Of a stretch of DNA of 64,000 bases, positions 43,809-52,371 are shown piece by piece (the first letter of the stretch is position 1; each line of letters begins with the position of its first letter). The position numbers and the translations under genes are program-made. The DNA is from Nitrosopumilus sp. b1 (GTDB lineage Archaea > Thermoproteota > Nitrososphaeria > Nitrososphaerales > Nitrosopumilaceae), in the NCBI RefSeq assembly GCF_014078545.1, contig NZ_MU078732.1, positions 29,111 to 93,110 on the forward strand, read 5' to 3'. The notes beneath the pieces are model-generated. The model worked only from the letters and a program-made list of their open reading frames with translations. It did no database searches and was not told the DNA's origin.

Positions 43809-45065
43809 TTAAATTTGCTCAAGTAATTCTTTTGCTCTATTAAGTGAGATATTATTTTCTTTAATCATCATTTGAACAATTTTATCAATTTGTTGGGAAT
43901 TGGCTCCAGCTGCTGCAGCAAGGTTTCTAGCATGAAGCTTCATGTGTCCTTTTTGTATCCCATCTGTGGTAAGAGCCCTTATGGCACTGAAATTTTGTGC
44001 CAATCCAGTGGATACTATGACTCCAGCTAATTCTTTGGCAGAGTTTACTCGAAGAATTTTTGTGCAAATTTTTGCAATAGGGTGTACGTTGATTATTCCG
44101 CCAACTACTCCAACAGAAAGCGGGATTTCTAGCTCACCTACGAGATTTCCTTTATCATCTTTTGACCATACAGTTAAGGAACGATATTGTCCATCACGTG
44201 CAGCATATGCATTAGCTGCTGCCTCAATTGCTCTACTGTCTTGTCCTGTGGCGTTTGCTACAGATATGATTCCATTCATTATTCCCTTGTTATGGGTAAC
44301 TGCTCTATACACATCAAATGCAGCAAACTGATACGCAAGAATGATATTATCAACAACTTCTTCTCCACCAACTTCATCTTTATCAAATACAGCGCTTGCC
44401 TTTACCAATCGTCGTGTAGAGTAATTTGAAAGAATTCGAAGTAATGTTCTGCCTCCAGTAATTTCTTCAATCTTTGGGGCGACAGCTTCACACATTGAGT
44501 TTGTAATATTTGCACCCATTGCATCACCGACGTCAATCAATAGCTCCACAATGAGCATCTTTCCAGAGTCTGTTTTGATCTCTTTGCAGGAAACTTGTTT
44601 TGCTCCCTTTCCAATTTTTGATAGTGTGTTACTTTTAGCATTTGCAATTTTTAGAATTTCTTCTTGTGAGTTTTTTATCTTAGATTCTGCATCTGCAATA
44701 TTTGCATCTAAAACTTGAATCTGTCCAATACTAAATGATTCATCAGCTTTAATCTTAAATCCTCCATGTATCCTAGCAATTTTTGCTCCTTTTGATGCAG
44801 CAGCAATTACAGAAGGTTCTTCAATTACCATTGGAACTAGGTAATCTTTTCCATCAATCAAAAAATTTGTAGCGACGCCCAATGGTAGTGAAAAGGTTCC
44901 AATTGCATTCTCTACCATCTTATCTGCATTCTCAAATGTTATTCCTCCTGTTGCTTTTTCTAAAATATTTAGCTCATCATTTGAGAGGTTGGCAAATTTG
45001 CCAACAATGTCTAGTCTTTCCATGTGATCTTTCTCAAAGAATTTTGATATTGATGAATCAGGCAT
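43809..45065 (-). CDS. HMG-CoA reductase
   Basis: A 418-aa enzyme reducing HMG-CoA to mevalonate for archaeal isoprenoid lipids. ENAIGTFSLPLGVATNF, PMVIEEPSVIAAAS and DVGDAMGANITNSMCE are family signatures. The single-domain length and the sequence around them point to the class II-like form rather than the class I of most methanogens. That class call is by eye. The ATG overlaps the upstream gene's stop by one base (TGATG). Confidence 0.93.
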   Translation of the reverse strand: MPDSSISKFFEKDHMERLDIVGKFANLSNDELNILEKATGGITFENADKMVENAIGTFSLPLGVATNFLIDGKDYLVPMVIEEPSVIAAASKGAKIARIHGGFKIKADESFSIGQIQVLDANIADAESKIKNSQEEILKIANAKSNTLSKIGKGAKQVSCKEIKTDSGKMLIVELLIDVGDAMGANITNSMCEAVAPKIEEITGGRTLLRILSNYSTRRLVKASAVFDKDEVGGEEVVDNIILAYQFAAFDVYRAVTHNKGIMNGIISVANATGQDSRAIEAAANAYAARDGQYRSLTVWSKDDKGNLVGELEIPLSVGVVGGIINVHPIAKICTKILRVNSAKELAGVIVSTGLAQNFSAIRALTTDGIQKGHMKLHARNLAAAAGANSQQIDKIVQMMIKENNISLNRAKELLEQI

Positions 45066-46162
45066 CAGTTTACAATCCTCAATAGTTTATCATCTGTACT
45101 TAACGGAAAACCTTTGCCATCAGTGTTTGAGGTAATAATGTAAAGGTCGCCATTTGGATCCTGTGCTACATCACGTATCCTACCCAAGCCACCTAGTATG
45201 CTTTTTGTAGACTCGATTCCATCTTCTGAGAATTCCAGTTGATATAGGTTGGTGGCTCTAAGTGAGGCCATAATCATCTTTCCTTCAAGAGGTAATTTAC
45301 TACCAGAGTAAATGAGAATTCCCCCAGGCTCTATAGCTGGATCATAACAAATTAGTGAATCAATGTATGATGGATTCCCAGAACATTCTTGTTCTGGCCA
45401 GCCATAGTTACCTCCCGCGATTACAAGATTGATTTCATCATTTTTTGTTGGTCCAAAGTCTGAAACATAGAGATTTCCAGATGCATCCCATGTCATTCCT
45501 TGTGGGTTTCTATGTCCAAGGGAATATACAATCGAGTCCTCAAATGGGTTATCATCTGGAATAGTACCATCATCATTGATTCGTAAAACTTTTCCTGCTA
45601 AAGAATTCAAATCTTGTGGCAGATGTGAAGAATCAGAAGTTGAGCCTGTTGTAATGTATAGTTTTTTGTCAGGTCCAAATTTTAAGGCACCTCCATTACT
45701 AAATGGAGAGCCTGGAATTTTATCTAAAATTGTTATTGCATCTTCTAGTTTGTTGTTATTTTCTTTTATTTGTACTACTTTGTTCCAAAGTTTCCCATCT
45801 TCTTCATATGTGTAATATACATAAAGAAAATTATTTGTTTGAATTTCGGGATGTGTTGCGATTCCAAGTAATCCTCCATCAAAGACATTTGCAGTCCTAA
45901 ATGTTGCAAGAGGTTCTTCTAGTAGTGTGTTATTTTGTATTACGCGGACTCTACCAATTTTTTCAGTTAAAAAAATTCTATCATCACCAAAATCAATTGC
46001 TCGTGGCTTTTCCAAGTTGGTAGCTATGATTTCTACTGAATCATTTCCAGATTGGGAAAAATTTGGTTCTGGAATTGGTAATGGATCAGATGGAGATGTA
46101 AGTATAATTGCAGATGCTGCAAGTGCTGCAATTATTCCAGCGATACGTAATTTTTTATCCAT
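45065..46162 (-). CDS. membrane-anchored PQQ-type sugar dehydrogenase-like beta-propeller
   Basis: A 365-aa protein. An N-terminal membrane segment (about 6-24) is followed by a proline-rich linker and a six-bladed propeller of the glucose/sorbosone dehydrogenase family. Marks are PRAIDFGDDRIFLTEKIGRV, LLGIATHPEIQTNNFLYVYYT, NGGALKFGPDKKLYITTG, GHRNPQGMTWD, and GENYGWP-like GGNYGWPEQEC. Family members oxidise sugars with PQQ, but many archaeal homologues lack proven cofactor or activity. Its translational coupling to HMG-CoA reductase is unexpected and has no clear metabolic logic. Confidence 0.87.
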   Translation of the reverse strand: MDKKLRIAGIIAALAASAIILTSPSDPLPIPEPNFSQSGNDSVEIIATNLEKPRAIDFGDDRIFLTEKIGRVRVIQNNTLLEEPLATFRTANVFDGGLLGIATHPEIQTNNFLYVYYTYEEDGKLWNKVVQIKENNNKLEDAITILDKIPGSPFSNGGALKFGPDKKLYITTGSTSDSSHLPQDLNSLAGKVLRINDDGTIPDDNPFEDSIVYSLGHRNPQGMTWDASGNLYVSDFGPTKNDEINLVIAGGNYGWPEQECSGNPSYIDSLICYDPAIEPGGILIYSGSKLPLEGKMIMASLRATNLYQLEFSEDGIESTKSILGGLGRIRDVAQDPNGDLYIITSNTDGKGFPLSTDDKLLRIVN

Positions 46163-46215
46163 TCAATATCAAACTCTGTAAATCCTATTAATTACTTTCA
46201 AGTTTTGATAAAGCG

Positions 46216-46221
46216 TATATA
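46216..46221 (+). promoter_or_regulatory. TATA box of initiator tRNA-Met
   Basis: TATATA lies 24-29 bases upstream of the mature 5' end at 46245, the usual distance for an archaeal tRNA promoter. Confidence 0.6.
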
Positions 46222-46244
46222 CTGCCCTAAACCTTTGTTGGATC

Positions 46245-46334
46245 AGCGGGGTGGGGAAGTCAGACAATTATGGGCAAAGTCATCCCGGCGGGCTCATAAC
46301 CCGCAAATCAGTAGTTCAAATCTACTCCCCGCTA
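46245..46334 (+). tRNA. initiator tRNA-Met (CAT) with probable 15-nt D-loop intron
   Basis: The acceptor AGCGGGG/CCCCGCT with A73 gives the A1-U72 pair of initiator tRNAs. The anticodon stem GCGGG/CCCGC has three G-C pairs next to the loop CTCATAA. The T arm AGTAG-TTCAAAT-CTACT is normal. The D stem GGGA/TCCC encloses 25 bases instead of about 10. Removing 46264-46278 (ACAATTATGGGCAAA) leaves the standard loop AGTCAG-GTCA with GG at 18-19 and a normal 75-nt tRNA. A relaxed bulge-helix-bulge is possible: GTC (46259-46261) pairs GGC (46273-46275), with 3-base bulges at both cut sites and a CA/TG inner stem closing loop ATTA. Confidence 0.85.
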
Positions 46335-46335
46335 C

Positions 46336-47664
46336 TTAATTATTAAAAACAAAAAACCAGGGTCTAGAGTCTTTAAATTGTGATTTCTTGTTCTGGATTC
46401 TTTGTCGTTGAGCAGGTCTTGTCAAGTGTCTGTGAGCTGATAAAATAGGAAGGTACTTCTTTTTTTCGAGTTTACGAGGAATTTCGATAATCACTTTGTT
46501 TTTTTCTTTCTTTCCACAACGAATACACTCAAATCCTTGGCTCTTTCCCTTTGATTTCATTTGTTTATTGCAATCATTACATCTAGGATTGGACTTTTTT
46601 TCTAGTCTTTTTAATTCGATAATCTCTAAAAATTCTACATTTAAGACTCTAGAATAATTCTTTGATGCCTTTCGTATTCCTCCACCCACTTTAATCAAAT
46701 CACCAATAATCAGATTCATTCCATGATTTGTAATACCTGTAGGTTTGTAGATTGCACAGGTAATTTCTTTATTATTTGATTTTAAGGAAAACATTACATG
46801 TCCTCCAAGATTCATTACTGGATTTCGAGATATAATTCCAGTTATAGTTCCAGAGTCATATGGTCTAAGATCATTTACATCAAGTTCATTGTCAAGATGA
46901 GCACCTGTTCCTTGATTAGATTTGAATAGCATGTATCCTTGGGGTTTTTCATTTGACTTTATCATTTTTGATGCATCAATCAGTGTATCTGGATCCTCAC
47001 CTCGAATTCCGTAAAATACTGGATCCGGTCCGCGTGGGGCAATCATTACATGATTTTTTTTATTATCATAGCTGTTAAAGGTGAATGGAAATGTTTTTTC
47101 TTGCATTTCTTTGACACTGCTTTCAGATAAGCTTCGTTTGGTACCAAACTTTGATTTTTGTCTATAGCTTAAGAGCTCCATAGTGTGATCATCAAATGAA
47201 TACCCAATTGCACCTAACGCTCCAATTAATCCTTGACCATTTCCTTGGTAGTAAAAGTCAATGTTATGCTTTTGAAGAAGTTTTTTGGCAGAGCCTCGTT
47301 TGATTAATTTCCACAAAGCCATTTTGCTAAATTTGCTAAATGATTCTGGAATGACTTCTCCTTCATAAAACACCAATCCTGGATTGGCACCATTTTTAGT
47401 ATCAGAATATCTTTTTAATATTTTGAAAATTTTTTGCTTGATAATTTTTGGATTGTTTGTTTTAATTTTAATTCCAACAGCTCCGTTTCCTCGTGTTTTC
47501 CAAGGAATGTTTGGATTGAATCGTACTAATCTAGGAAAATCAAGAAATTCCACTTTCTCATCTTTTAGCAAATCAACAATTTTGTAGGCAAGATATGTAG
47601 TGCACATGCCCTTTGGCGAGTCAGTATCATCAAATCCAATGTTGAGTATTGTTTCTCTCATCAA
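46336..47664 (-). CDS. tiaS: tRNA-Ile2 2-agmatinylcytidine synthetase TiaS
   Basis: A 442-aa enzyme that attaches agmatine to C34 of tRNA-Ile(CAU) so that it reads AUA, an archaea-specific modification. The N-terminal GFDDTDSPKGMCTTYL, RLVRFNPNIPWKTRGNGAV and GANPGLVFYEG segments are diagnostic. An OB-fold domain and a C-terminal zinc ribbon (CNDC...CIRC, about residues 370-395) bind the tRNA. It ends one base from the initiator tRNA-Met 3' end on the other strand. Confidence 0.94.
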   Translation of the reverse strand: MMRETILNIGFDDTDSPKGMCTTYLAYKIVDLLKDEKVEFLDFPRLVRFNPNIPWKTRGNGAVGIKIKTNNPKIIKQKIFKILKRYSDTKNGANPGLVFYEGEVIPESFSKFSKMALWKLIKRGSAKKLLQKHNIDFYYQGNGQGLIGALGAIGYSFDDHTMELLSYRQKSKFGTKRSLSESSVKEMQEKTFPFTFNSYDNKKNHVMIAPRGPDPVFYGIRGEDPDTLIDASKMIKSNEKPQGYMLFKSNQGTGAHLDNELDVNDLRPYDSGTITGIISRNPVMNLGGHVMFSLKSNNKEITCAIYKPTGITNHGMNLIIGDLIKVGGGIRKASKNYSRVLNVEFLEIIELKRLEKKSNPRCNDCNKQMKSKGKSQGFECIRCGKKEKNKVIIEIPRKLEKKKYLPILSAHRHLTRPAQRQRIQNKKSQFKDSRPWFFVFNN

Positions 47665-47743
47665 TGCTGGGTAAGAATTTGGACAATTTTTGGTTTTGCC
47701 ATACCATTGGTTTAAATTAAAATCGACTGAATTTTTAGCTGAT

Positions 47744-48739
47744 TTGATAGTAGTAAATGAGCAAAGAATATTCGATATTATTCAGGAAAAAAAGCCTGTC
47801 TCTGTGGCCATAAATGGTCCGGATGGAATTTTGCCCCAAATTCAAGAAACTGCATTAAATATTATGAATCGATTTGGCATTCCTGCATATGTTCTTGCAG
47901 ACACTACATGGGGAACCTGTGATCTAAACTCAAATGGAGCAAAGACATTAGGTGCTGAAATTTTATTCAATGTTGGTCATACTATCAACATGCCAGAAAT
48001 GGAAAATAATGTTTTTTTGATTGATGCATATGATAATATTGAATTTGACTCAGTAGCCAAAAAATGCGTTGATATAGTTAAAGGAAAAACAATTTCACTA
48101 ATTACAGATAGTCAGCATCTAAACCAGGTAGATAGAGTAAAAGAAATTTTTACAAAGGAAGGAATTACTGTAAAAATCGGATCAGGAAAAGGCCAACTAA
48201 ATGATGGGCAAGTTTTTGGTTGTGAGTTTTATCCAGCAATGGAGATAAAAGATGCTGTTGATGCAAATGTCTTTCTTGGCCAAAGTAATTTTCATGCAGC
48301 GGGAATAGCTCTATCAACAAACAAGCCAACATATGTTCTTGACCCATACTTTAATGAAGTAAGAGAAGTAACAGAATTTGCAAACAAGCTTCAAAAGAAA
48401 GCTACATTAGCAATCTACAAAGCTGCAGAAGCAAAAACTTTTGGTGTAATTGTGGGACTAAAAGAGGGACAGATGTCAAAGACCACTGCACTAAAATTCA
48501 AAAGAGAGTTAGAAAAAGAAGGAAAGACAGTACAGCTTCTTGCATTAACTGACATTACAAATGATAGACTAAGAAACCTAAAAGGAATTGATGCGTTTAT
48601 TCAAGTCGCGTGCCCTAGAATTTCTACGGATAATCCATTTGACAAGCCACTTTTGTCAACTCCACAAGCAAATGCACTACTCAAAGTGCTTCGAAATGAA
48701 GACATTGGGGAGTATATGCAGCTTCCCCATTGGCTCTAA
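47744..48739 (+). CDS. dph2: diphthamide synthase Dph2 (atypical radical SAM)
   Basis: The enzyme cleaves SAM with a [4Fe-4S] cluster to transfer 3-amino-3-carboxypropyl to the histidine of elongation factor 2. The three cluster cysteines are readable: TTWGTCDLNS, FGCEFYPA and VACPRISTD. The reading frame is open from 47690, but the TATA-like TTTAAATTAA (47711-47720) lies inside that extension. I therefore place the start at the TTG at 47744 (LIVVNEQ), 29 bases after the box and close to the family's usual N-terminus. The converging TPR gene overlaps the 3' end by 4 bases. Confidence 0.92.
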   Translation: MIVVNEQRIFDIIQEKKPVSVAINGPDGILPQIQETALNIMNRFGIPAYVLADTTWGTCDLNSNGAKTLGAEILFNVGHTINMPEMENNVFLIDAYDNIEFDSVAKKCVDIVKGKTISLITDSQHLNQVDRVKEIFTKEGITVKIGSGKGQLNDGQVFGCEFYPAMEIKDAVDANVFLGQSNFHAAGIALSTNKPTYVLDPYFNEVREVTEFANKLQKKATLAIYKAAEAKTFGVIVGLKEGQMSKTTALKFKRELEKEGKTVQLLALTDITNDRLRNLKGIDAFIQVACPRISTDNPFDKPLLSTPQANALLKVLRNEDIGEYMQLPHWL

Positions 48740-49338
48740 CTTGTTAATTCTAAAAATCTAGGATCTTCTCTAAATTTTTCAAAAGCTTTACTGTTTTTAG
48801 CCTTGGTCTTAAATTGCATTCCAGAATGTATTGCCTTTTCCAGGGAATCCAATGATTCCTGTACTCGTTCAAGCATCGCAAGATTACATGATTTATCATA
48901 TAATACATCAGCATTGTTAGGATAATCATTTAAAATATTATCACAGCATGAAATTGATTCCTCATATTCTCCAAGTGAGAATAGAATTCTCTCTTTATGG
49001 TATAATACAAGATTGTAATCAGGGTTATCATTTAGAATTTTTTCACAATAATCCAAGGCAGGTTTGTATTCTCCTAATTTTCTCAAAGAAGATATTTTGT
49101 TTAAAAGAACGGACATGTCATTTGGATCAATGCTCAAAGCTTTGTCATAAAATTCGATTGCCTTTTGATATTCTTTTAATTTACTTTGAGCATAGCCGAT
49201 GTTGTTTAAGACATTTAGATTTGTAGGATTTGTTGATAAAATTTCATCATAAAAGCGAATTGCTTCTCTGTATCTTTTTTTGAGAAAATTTTGATTTGCT
49301 TGGTCCATCAATGAGTTGATTCTAGGATCACTAGTCAT
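48736..49338 (-). CDS. TPR-repeat protein
   Basis: A 200-aa soluble protein made of about five tetratricopeptide units (for example YREAIRFYDEILSTNPTNLN, YQKAIEFYDKALSIDPND and YKPALDYCEKILNDNPD). These form a right-handed superhelix used for protein-protein binding. The last 30 residues (FEKFREDPRFLEL) look like a capping helix, as in many archaeal TPR proteins. It lies 15 bp downstream of the MDR dehydrogenase gene on the same strand. Its partner cannot be inferred. Confidence 0.88.
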   Translation of the reverse strand: MTSDPRINSLMDQANQNFLKKRYREAIRFYDEILSTNPTNLNVLNNIGYAQSKLKEYQKAIEFYDKALSIDPNDMSVLLNKISSLRKLGEYKPALDYCEKILNDNPDYNLVLYHKERILFSLGEYEESISCCDNILNDYPNNADVLYDKSCNLAMLERVQESLDSLEKAIHSGMQFKTKAKNSKAFEKFREDPRFLELTS

Positions 49339-49353
49339 GGATGTTCATCAAGA

Positions 49354-50427
49354 TTATGGCTTCATTAAGATTTTCCCAAAGAGTCCTTTTCCTGAAAGCA
49401 TTTTTTTGTGTGCTTTAACGGCATCCTCCAACTTGAATGTAGAGTCAATGACTGCTTTAATTTTTCCTTGGGACATCCAGTAAAATGCTGTTTCTAATTC
49501 AGCCCTTGTCCCCTGAGTGGAGCCTAGAATGTTTATTCCCTTGAAAAAAATATGACGAAGATCTGTTTTTACATTATATCCAGTTGTAGCACCAGTTGTA
49601 ACAATTGTTGCGCCGTACTTTAAAAGAGTCAATTCTTTATTCCAATGAGTTCCTCCAATGTGCTCATAAATAACATCAAGACTTGGTGGTTTGTCTTTTT
49701 TTTGAGAAATGTCTTTTGAAATAGAACGTACTTCCTTATGCCAGTCTTCTTTTCTGTGATCTACTGCATAGTCAGCACCTAATTCAATACATTTGTCTAG
49801 TTTCTCTTTACTGGCAGTTGCAATTACGTCACACCCAAATAATTTTGCAATTTGAATTCCAAATATTCCCATTCCAGAGCTGCCGCCCATTACCAGAACT
49901 GTTTGCCCTGGTTGAATCTTTGCCCTACCAACCAACATGTGCCAAGAAGTCATCATTGTCATTGATGCAGCAGCTGCATCATCATAGCTTACATTATCAG
50001 GAATCTTTACTGCATTAACCTCTGGTAAATGAGATACCTCGCAGTAACCTCCCCATAGTGGTCCCGTTTGAAATCCCCAAACAAGTCTCTTCTTACAATC
50101 AAATTCTCGACCAGAGGTACACAACTGACATGTCCTACAGGATAGATTACCATGAGAGACAATCCTGTCACCAACTTTGATATTTTTTACATCATCGCCA
50201 ATTGCTATTACTTCACCGGCTGCATCAGTCCCAGAGATATGAGGCATTGGAACTTCGATTGGTTTTCCGCGCATGGCCCAAATGTCATCATAGTTTAATG
50301 ATGCTGCCTTTACTCTGAAAACAACTTCGGTTGGTTTTGGTTCTGGCTCTGGAATATCCTTAATCTGTAAAATTTTCTCAAAATCATCATTCTCAGCATA
50401 CTTTTCAAAAACTAGTGCTTTCATCAT
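49354..50427 (-). CDS. zinc-type medium-chain dehydrogenase/reductase
   Basis: A 357-aa MDR-family oxidoreductase with a structural zinc lobe (CRTCQLCTSGREFDC, about 98-112) and a Rossmann loop for the cofactor (VLVMGGSSGMGIFGIQIAKLFG). The GroES-like N-terminal half has the substrate-channel motif HISGTDAAGEV. The catalytic-zinc cysteine position early in the protein is not obvious (SLNYDDIWAM), so it may be a quinone/enoyl-reductase type rather than an alcohol dehydrogenase. In this lineage an MDR enoyl-CoA reductase such as acryloyl-CoA reductase is needed for the hydroxypropionate/hydroxybutyrate cycle. That assignment is only a possibility. Confidence 0.85.
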   Translation of the reverse strand: MMKALVFEKYAENDDFEKILQIKDIPEPEPKPTEVVFRVKAASLNYDDIWAMRGKPIEVPMPHISGTDAAGEVIAIGDDVKNIKVGDRIVSHGNLSCRTCQLCTSGREFDCKKRLVWGFQTGPLWGGYCEVSHLPEVNAVKIPDNVSYDDAAAASMTMMTSWHMLVGRAKIQPGQTVLVMGGSSGMGIFGIQIAKLFGCDVIATASKEKLDKCIELGADYAVDHRKEDWHKEVRSISKDISQKKDKPPSLDVIYEHIGGTHWNKELTLLKYGATIVTTGATTGYNVKTDLRHIFFKGINILGSTQGTRAELETAFYWMSQGKIKAVIDSTFKLEDAVKAHKKMLSGKGLFGKILMKP

Positions 50428-50503
50428 TCATTGTCGAATAAAGCTGGTTAAAATCGATTCTGCACCCATAAACAATTATAATTATCAGAATAAGAATGAG
50501 CAC

Positions 50504-51055
50504 ATGTCTGAATCAATAACTTTTCCAGGGGATAAGATTTCATCCATTGAAGAATACGAGGCAGGAACCTACGCATTTGATGATGGAGACATGGTAAGAT
50601 CTGCCGCAGTAGGAAACAAGGAATTTGATAAGAAAGATCGTGTTGTAAATGTAAAGACCTTCAAATCAATTGATGTACCAAAGCCTGGAGATATTATTAT
50701 TGGAACCGTTGCCGCTGTAATGTCTTCTATGATAGCAGTCTCAATTGATTACATTAATGGTAGACCAACAATTTCAAAAGTTGAATGTGTCTGCTCAACT
50801 AGAAACATTAGAAGAAAAAATATTGCATTGCTAAATGATATTGTATCACTAAAGATTATCAGTCATTTGAATGGAACAATTCACGCTTCAATAAATGAAC
50901 CAGAACTTGGAGTAATTTTTACAAAATGTAAAAAATGTGGCGGAAAAGTTTTGCAAATGAGGGATGCAATAAAATGCACAGAATGTTCTTGGATTGATGA
51001 GCGAAAACTTTCTAACAAGTTTGGTAACAGTGATTTCTTACAACAAAGAGGATAA
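50504..51055 (+). CDS. csl4: exosome subunit Csl4
   Basis: A 183-aa RNA-binding cap subunit of the archaeal exosome. The N-terminal domain (FPGDKISSIEEYEAGTYAFD) is typical, the S1 domain runs from about 60 to 135 (PKPGDIIIGTVAAVMSSMIAVSI), and a zinc ribbon ends the protein (CKKCGG...CTECSW). The ATG at 50504 follows an AATTATAATTATC promoter by about 27 bases. The next gene, prephenate dehydratase, begins after 2 bases. Confidence 0.94.
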   Translation: MSESITFPGDKISSIEEYEAGTYAFDDGDMVRSAAVGNKEFDKKDRVVNVKTFKSIDVPKPGDIIIGTVAAVMSSMIAVSIDYINGRPTISKVECVCSTRNIRRKNIALLNDIVSLKIISHLNGTIHASINEPELGVIFTKCKKCGGKVLQMRDAIKCTECSWIDERKLSNKFGNSDFLQQRG

Positions 51056-51057
51056 AA

Positions 51058-51873
51058 ATGAAAAATGTTTCCTTCCAAGGGGAACATGGTGCATATAGCG
51101 AATCAGCAGCAAGAGTTTTTTTTGGGAAAGATATCACCACTAAACCATATCCTACATTCAAGGAAGCACTAGAATCGACAATTGACGGCACATCTGACTA
51201 TGCAGTATTACCCGTAGAAAATTCTATTGAAGGAAGTGTTGGAGAGAGTTATGATCTCTTGTATTCAACTTCATTATTTGCAATAGGTGAAGTTTACAAA
51301 AAAATTGAGCATTGCCTAATTGGAACAGGTGAATTAAGCTCAATTGATACTGTCTATTCTCATCCTCAAGCATTAGGCCAGTGCAGAAAGTTTCTGCAAG
51401 ACAATAAACTAAAGACTGTACCTACCTATGATACGGCTGGTAGTGTAAAAATTATCAAGGACATGGGTAAAGACAGTGTTGCATGCATTGCAAGCAAAAG
51501 TGCATCTGAGATATACCAAATTAAAATTATTAAAGAAGGAATCGCAGATAATCCAAATAACTATACACGGTTTCTAGTGCTTTCTAAGAAAGAAACTCAA
51601 GAGGTAAAAAATGCAAAGACATCAATTATTTTCTCAATAAAACATGAACCCGGGGCACTATTTAGAATAATTGAAAAGTTTCATACAAGTGGAATTAATC
51701 TTACAAAGATTGAATCAAGACCAAAAAAAGATTCCATATGGGAGTACAACTTTTTTGTCGACTTTGAAGGAAGCAAGAGTGATTCCAAAGTGTCTGATGC
51801 ATTAAAGAAGATTAAAGAAGAGACGCTATTTTTTAAGATCCTAGGATCGTATACAGCTGCTAGTCTAAACTAG
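51058..51873 (+). CDS. pheA: prephenate dehydratase
   Basis: A 271-aa enzyme converting prephenate to phenylpyruvate for phenylalanine. The PDT domain shows FQGEHGAYSESAA, the VLPVENSIEGSVGESYDLL core and YTRFLVLSKK. The ACT regulatory domain (about 185-271) contains KHEPGALFRIIEKF and the ESRP phenylalanine-binding motif, so feedback control is expected. It is in an operon with csl4 (2-bp gap) and converges with the next gene by a 4-bp overlap. Confidence 0.95.
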   Translation: MKNVSFQGEHGAYSESAARVFFGKDITTKPYPTFKEALESTIDGTSDYAVLPVENSIEGSVGESYDLLYSTSLFAIGEVYKKIEHCLIGTGELSSIDTVYSHPQALGQCRKFLQDNKLKTVPTYDTAGSVKIIKDMGKDSVACIASKSASEIYQIKIIKEGIADNPNNYTRFLVLSKKETQEVKNAKTSIIFSIKHEPGALFRIIEKFHTSGINLTKIESRPKKDSIWEYNFFVDFEGSKSDSKVSDALKKIKEETLFFKILGSYTAASLN

Positions 51874-52337
51874 AATCCTTTTGGTTTTCTAATACTAAAT
51901 CCTGCACTAAAACCAATTATTACAACACCAGCAGTGATTACAAGAATATGATATGTGAAAAATATTGGATCAGTGTTACGCTCAAAGGTTCCTGTTACAT
52001 GAATTTCTGAATCACCAATATTTTGGATTTCAATCCGGTTTATTCCCTCTTCTAAAACATACCAATCAAAGCTAACCTCTTTCTTGTAAGTCGTTGTAGG
52101 AATCTGTATACCATCTGCAGGTGTTTTTAATGTCACATCAAAAGAGTCGCCTTCGATTTTTATGAATTGATGAGAAGATTTTGGAGCTGGAAACTGATAT
52201 GATGTATACTCACCAATGCCATATGTATCATCAAAAGAAATCGTTTGCAATCCAATAGAATTAACCAAAGCTGCAACTCCAATTGCTGAGATTGCACTTC
52301 CAACAATTATTCCAATAAGTGTTCTTTTGCTCAGCAT
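51870..52337 (-). CDS. membrane protein with extracellular beta domain, unknown
   Basis: A 155-aa protein with a membrane helix at each end (about residues 5-26 and 130-150) and a beta-rich exterior loop between them (YQFPAPKSSHQFIKIEGDSF onward). The C-terminal helix is followed by a short basic tail (RKPKGF). No family recognised. It lies 34 bp downstream of the IMP dehydrogenase gene on the same strand. Confidence 0.72.
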   Translation of the reverse strand: MLSKRTLIGIIVGSAISAIGVAALVNSIGLQTISFDDTYGIGEYTSYQFPAPKSSHQFIKIEGDSFDVTLKTPADGIQIPTTTYKKEVSFDWYVLEEGINRIEIQNIGDSEIHVTGTFERNTDPIFFTYHILVITAGVVIIGFSAGFSIRKPKGF

Positions 52338-52371
52338 GAGGTATCTTTTAGGATCGGGCTTAAAAAACTAA

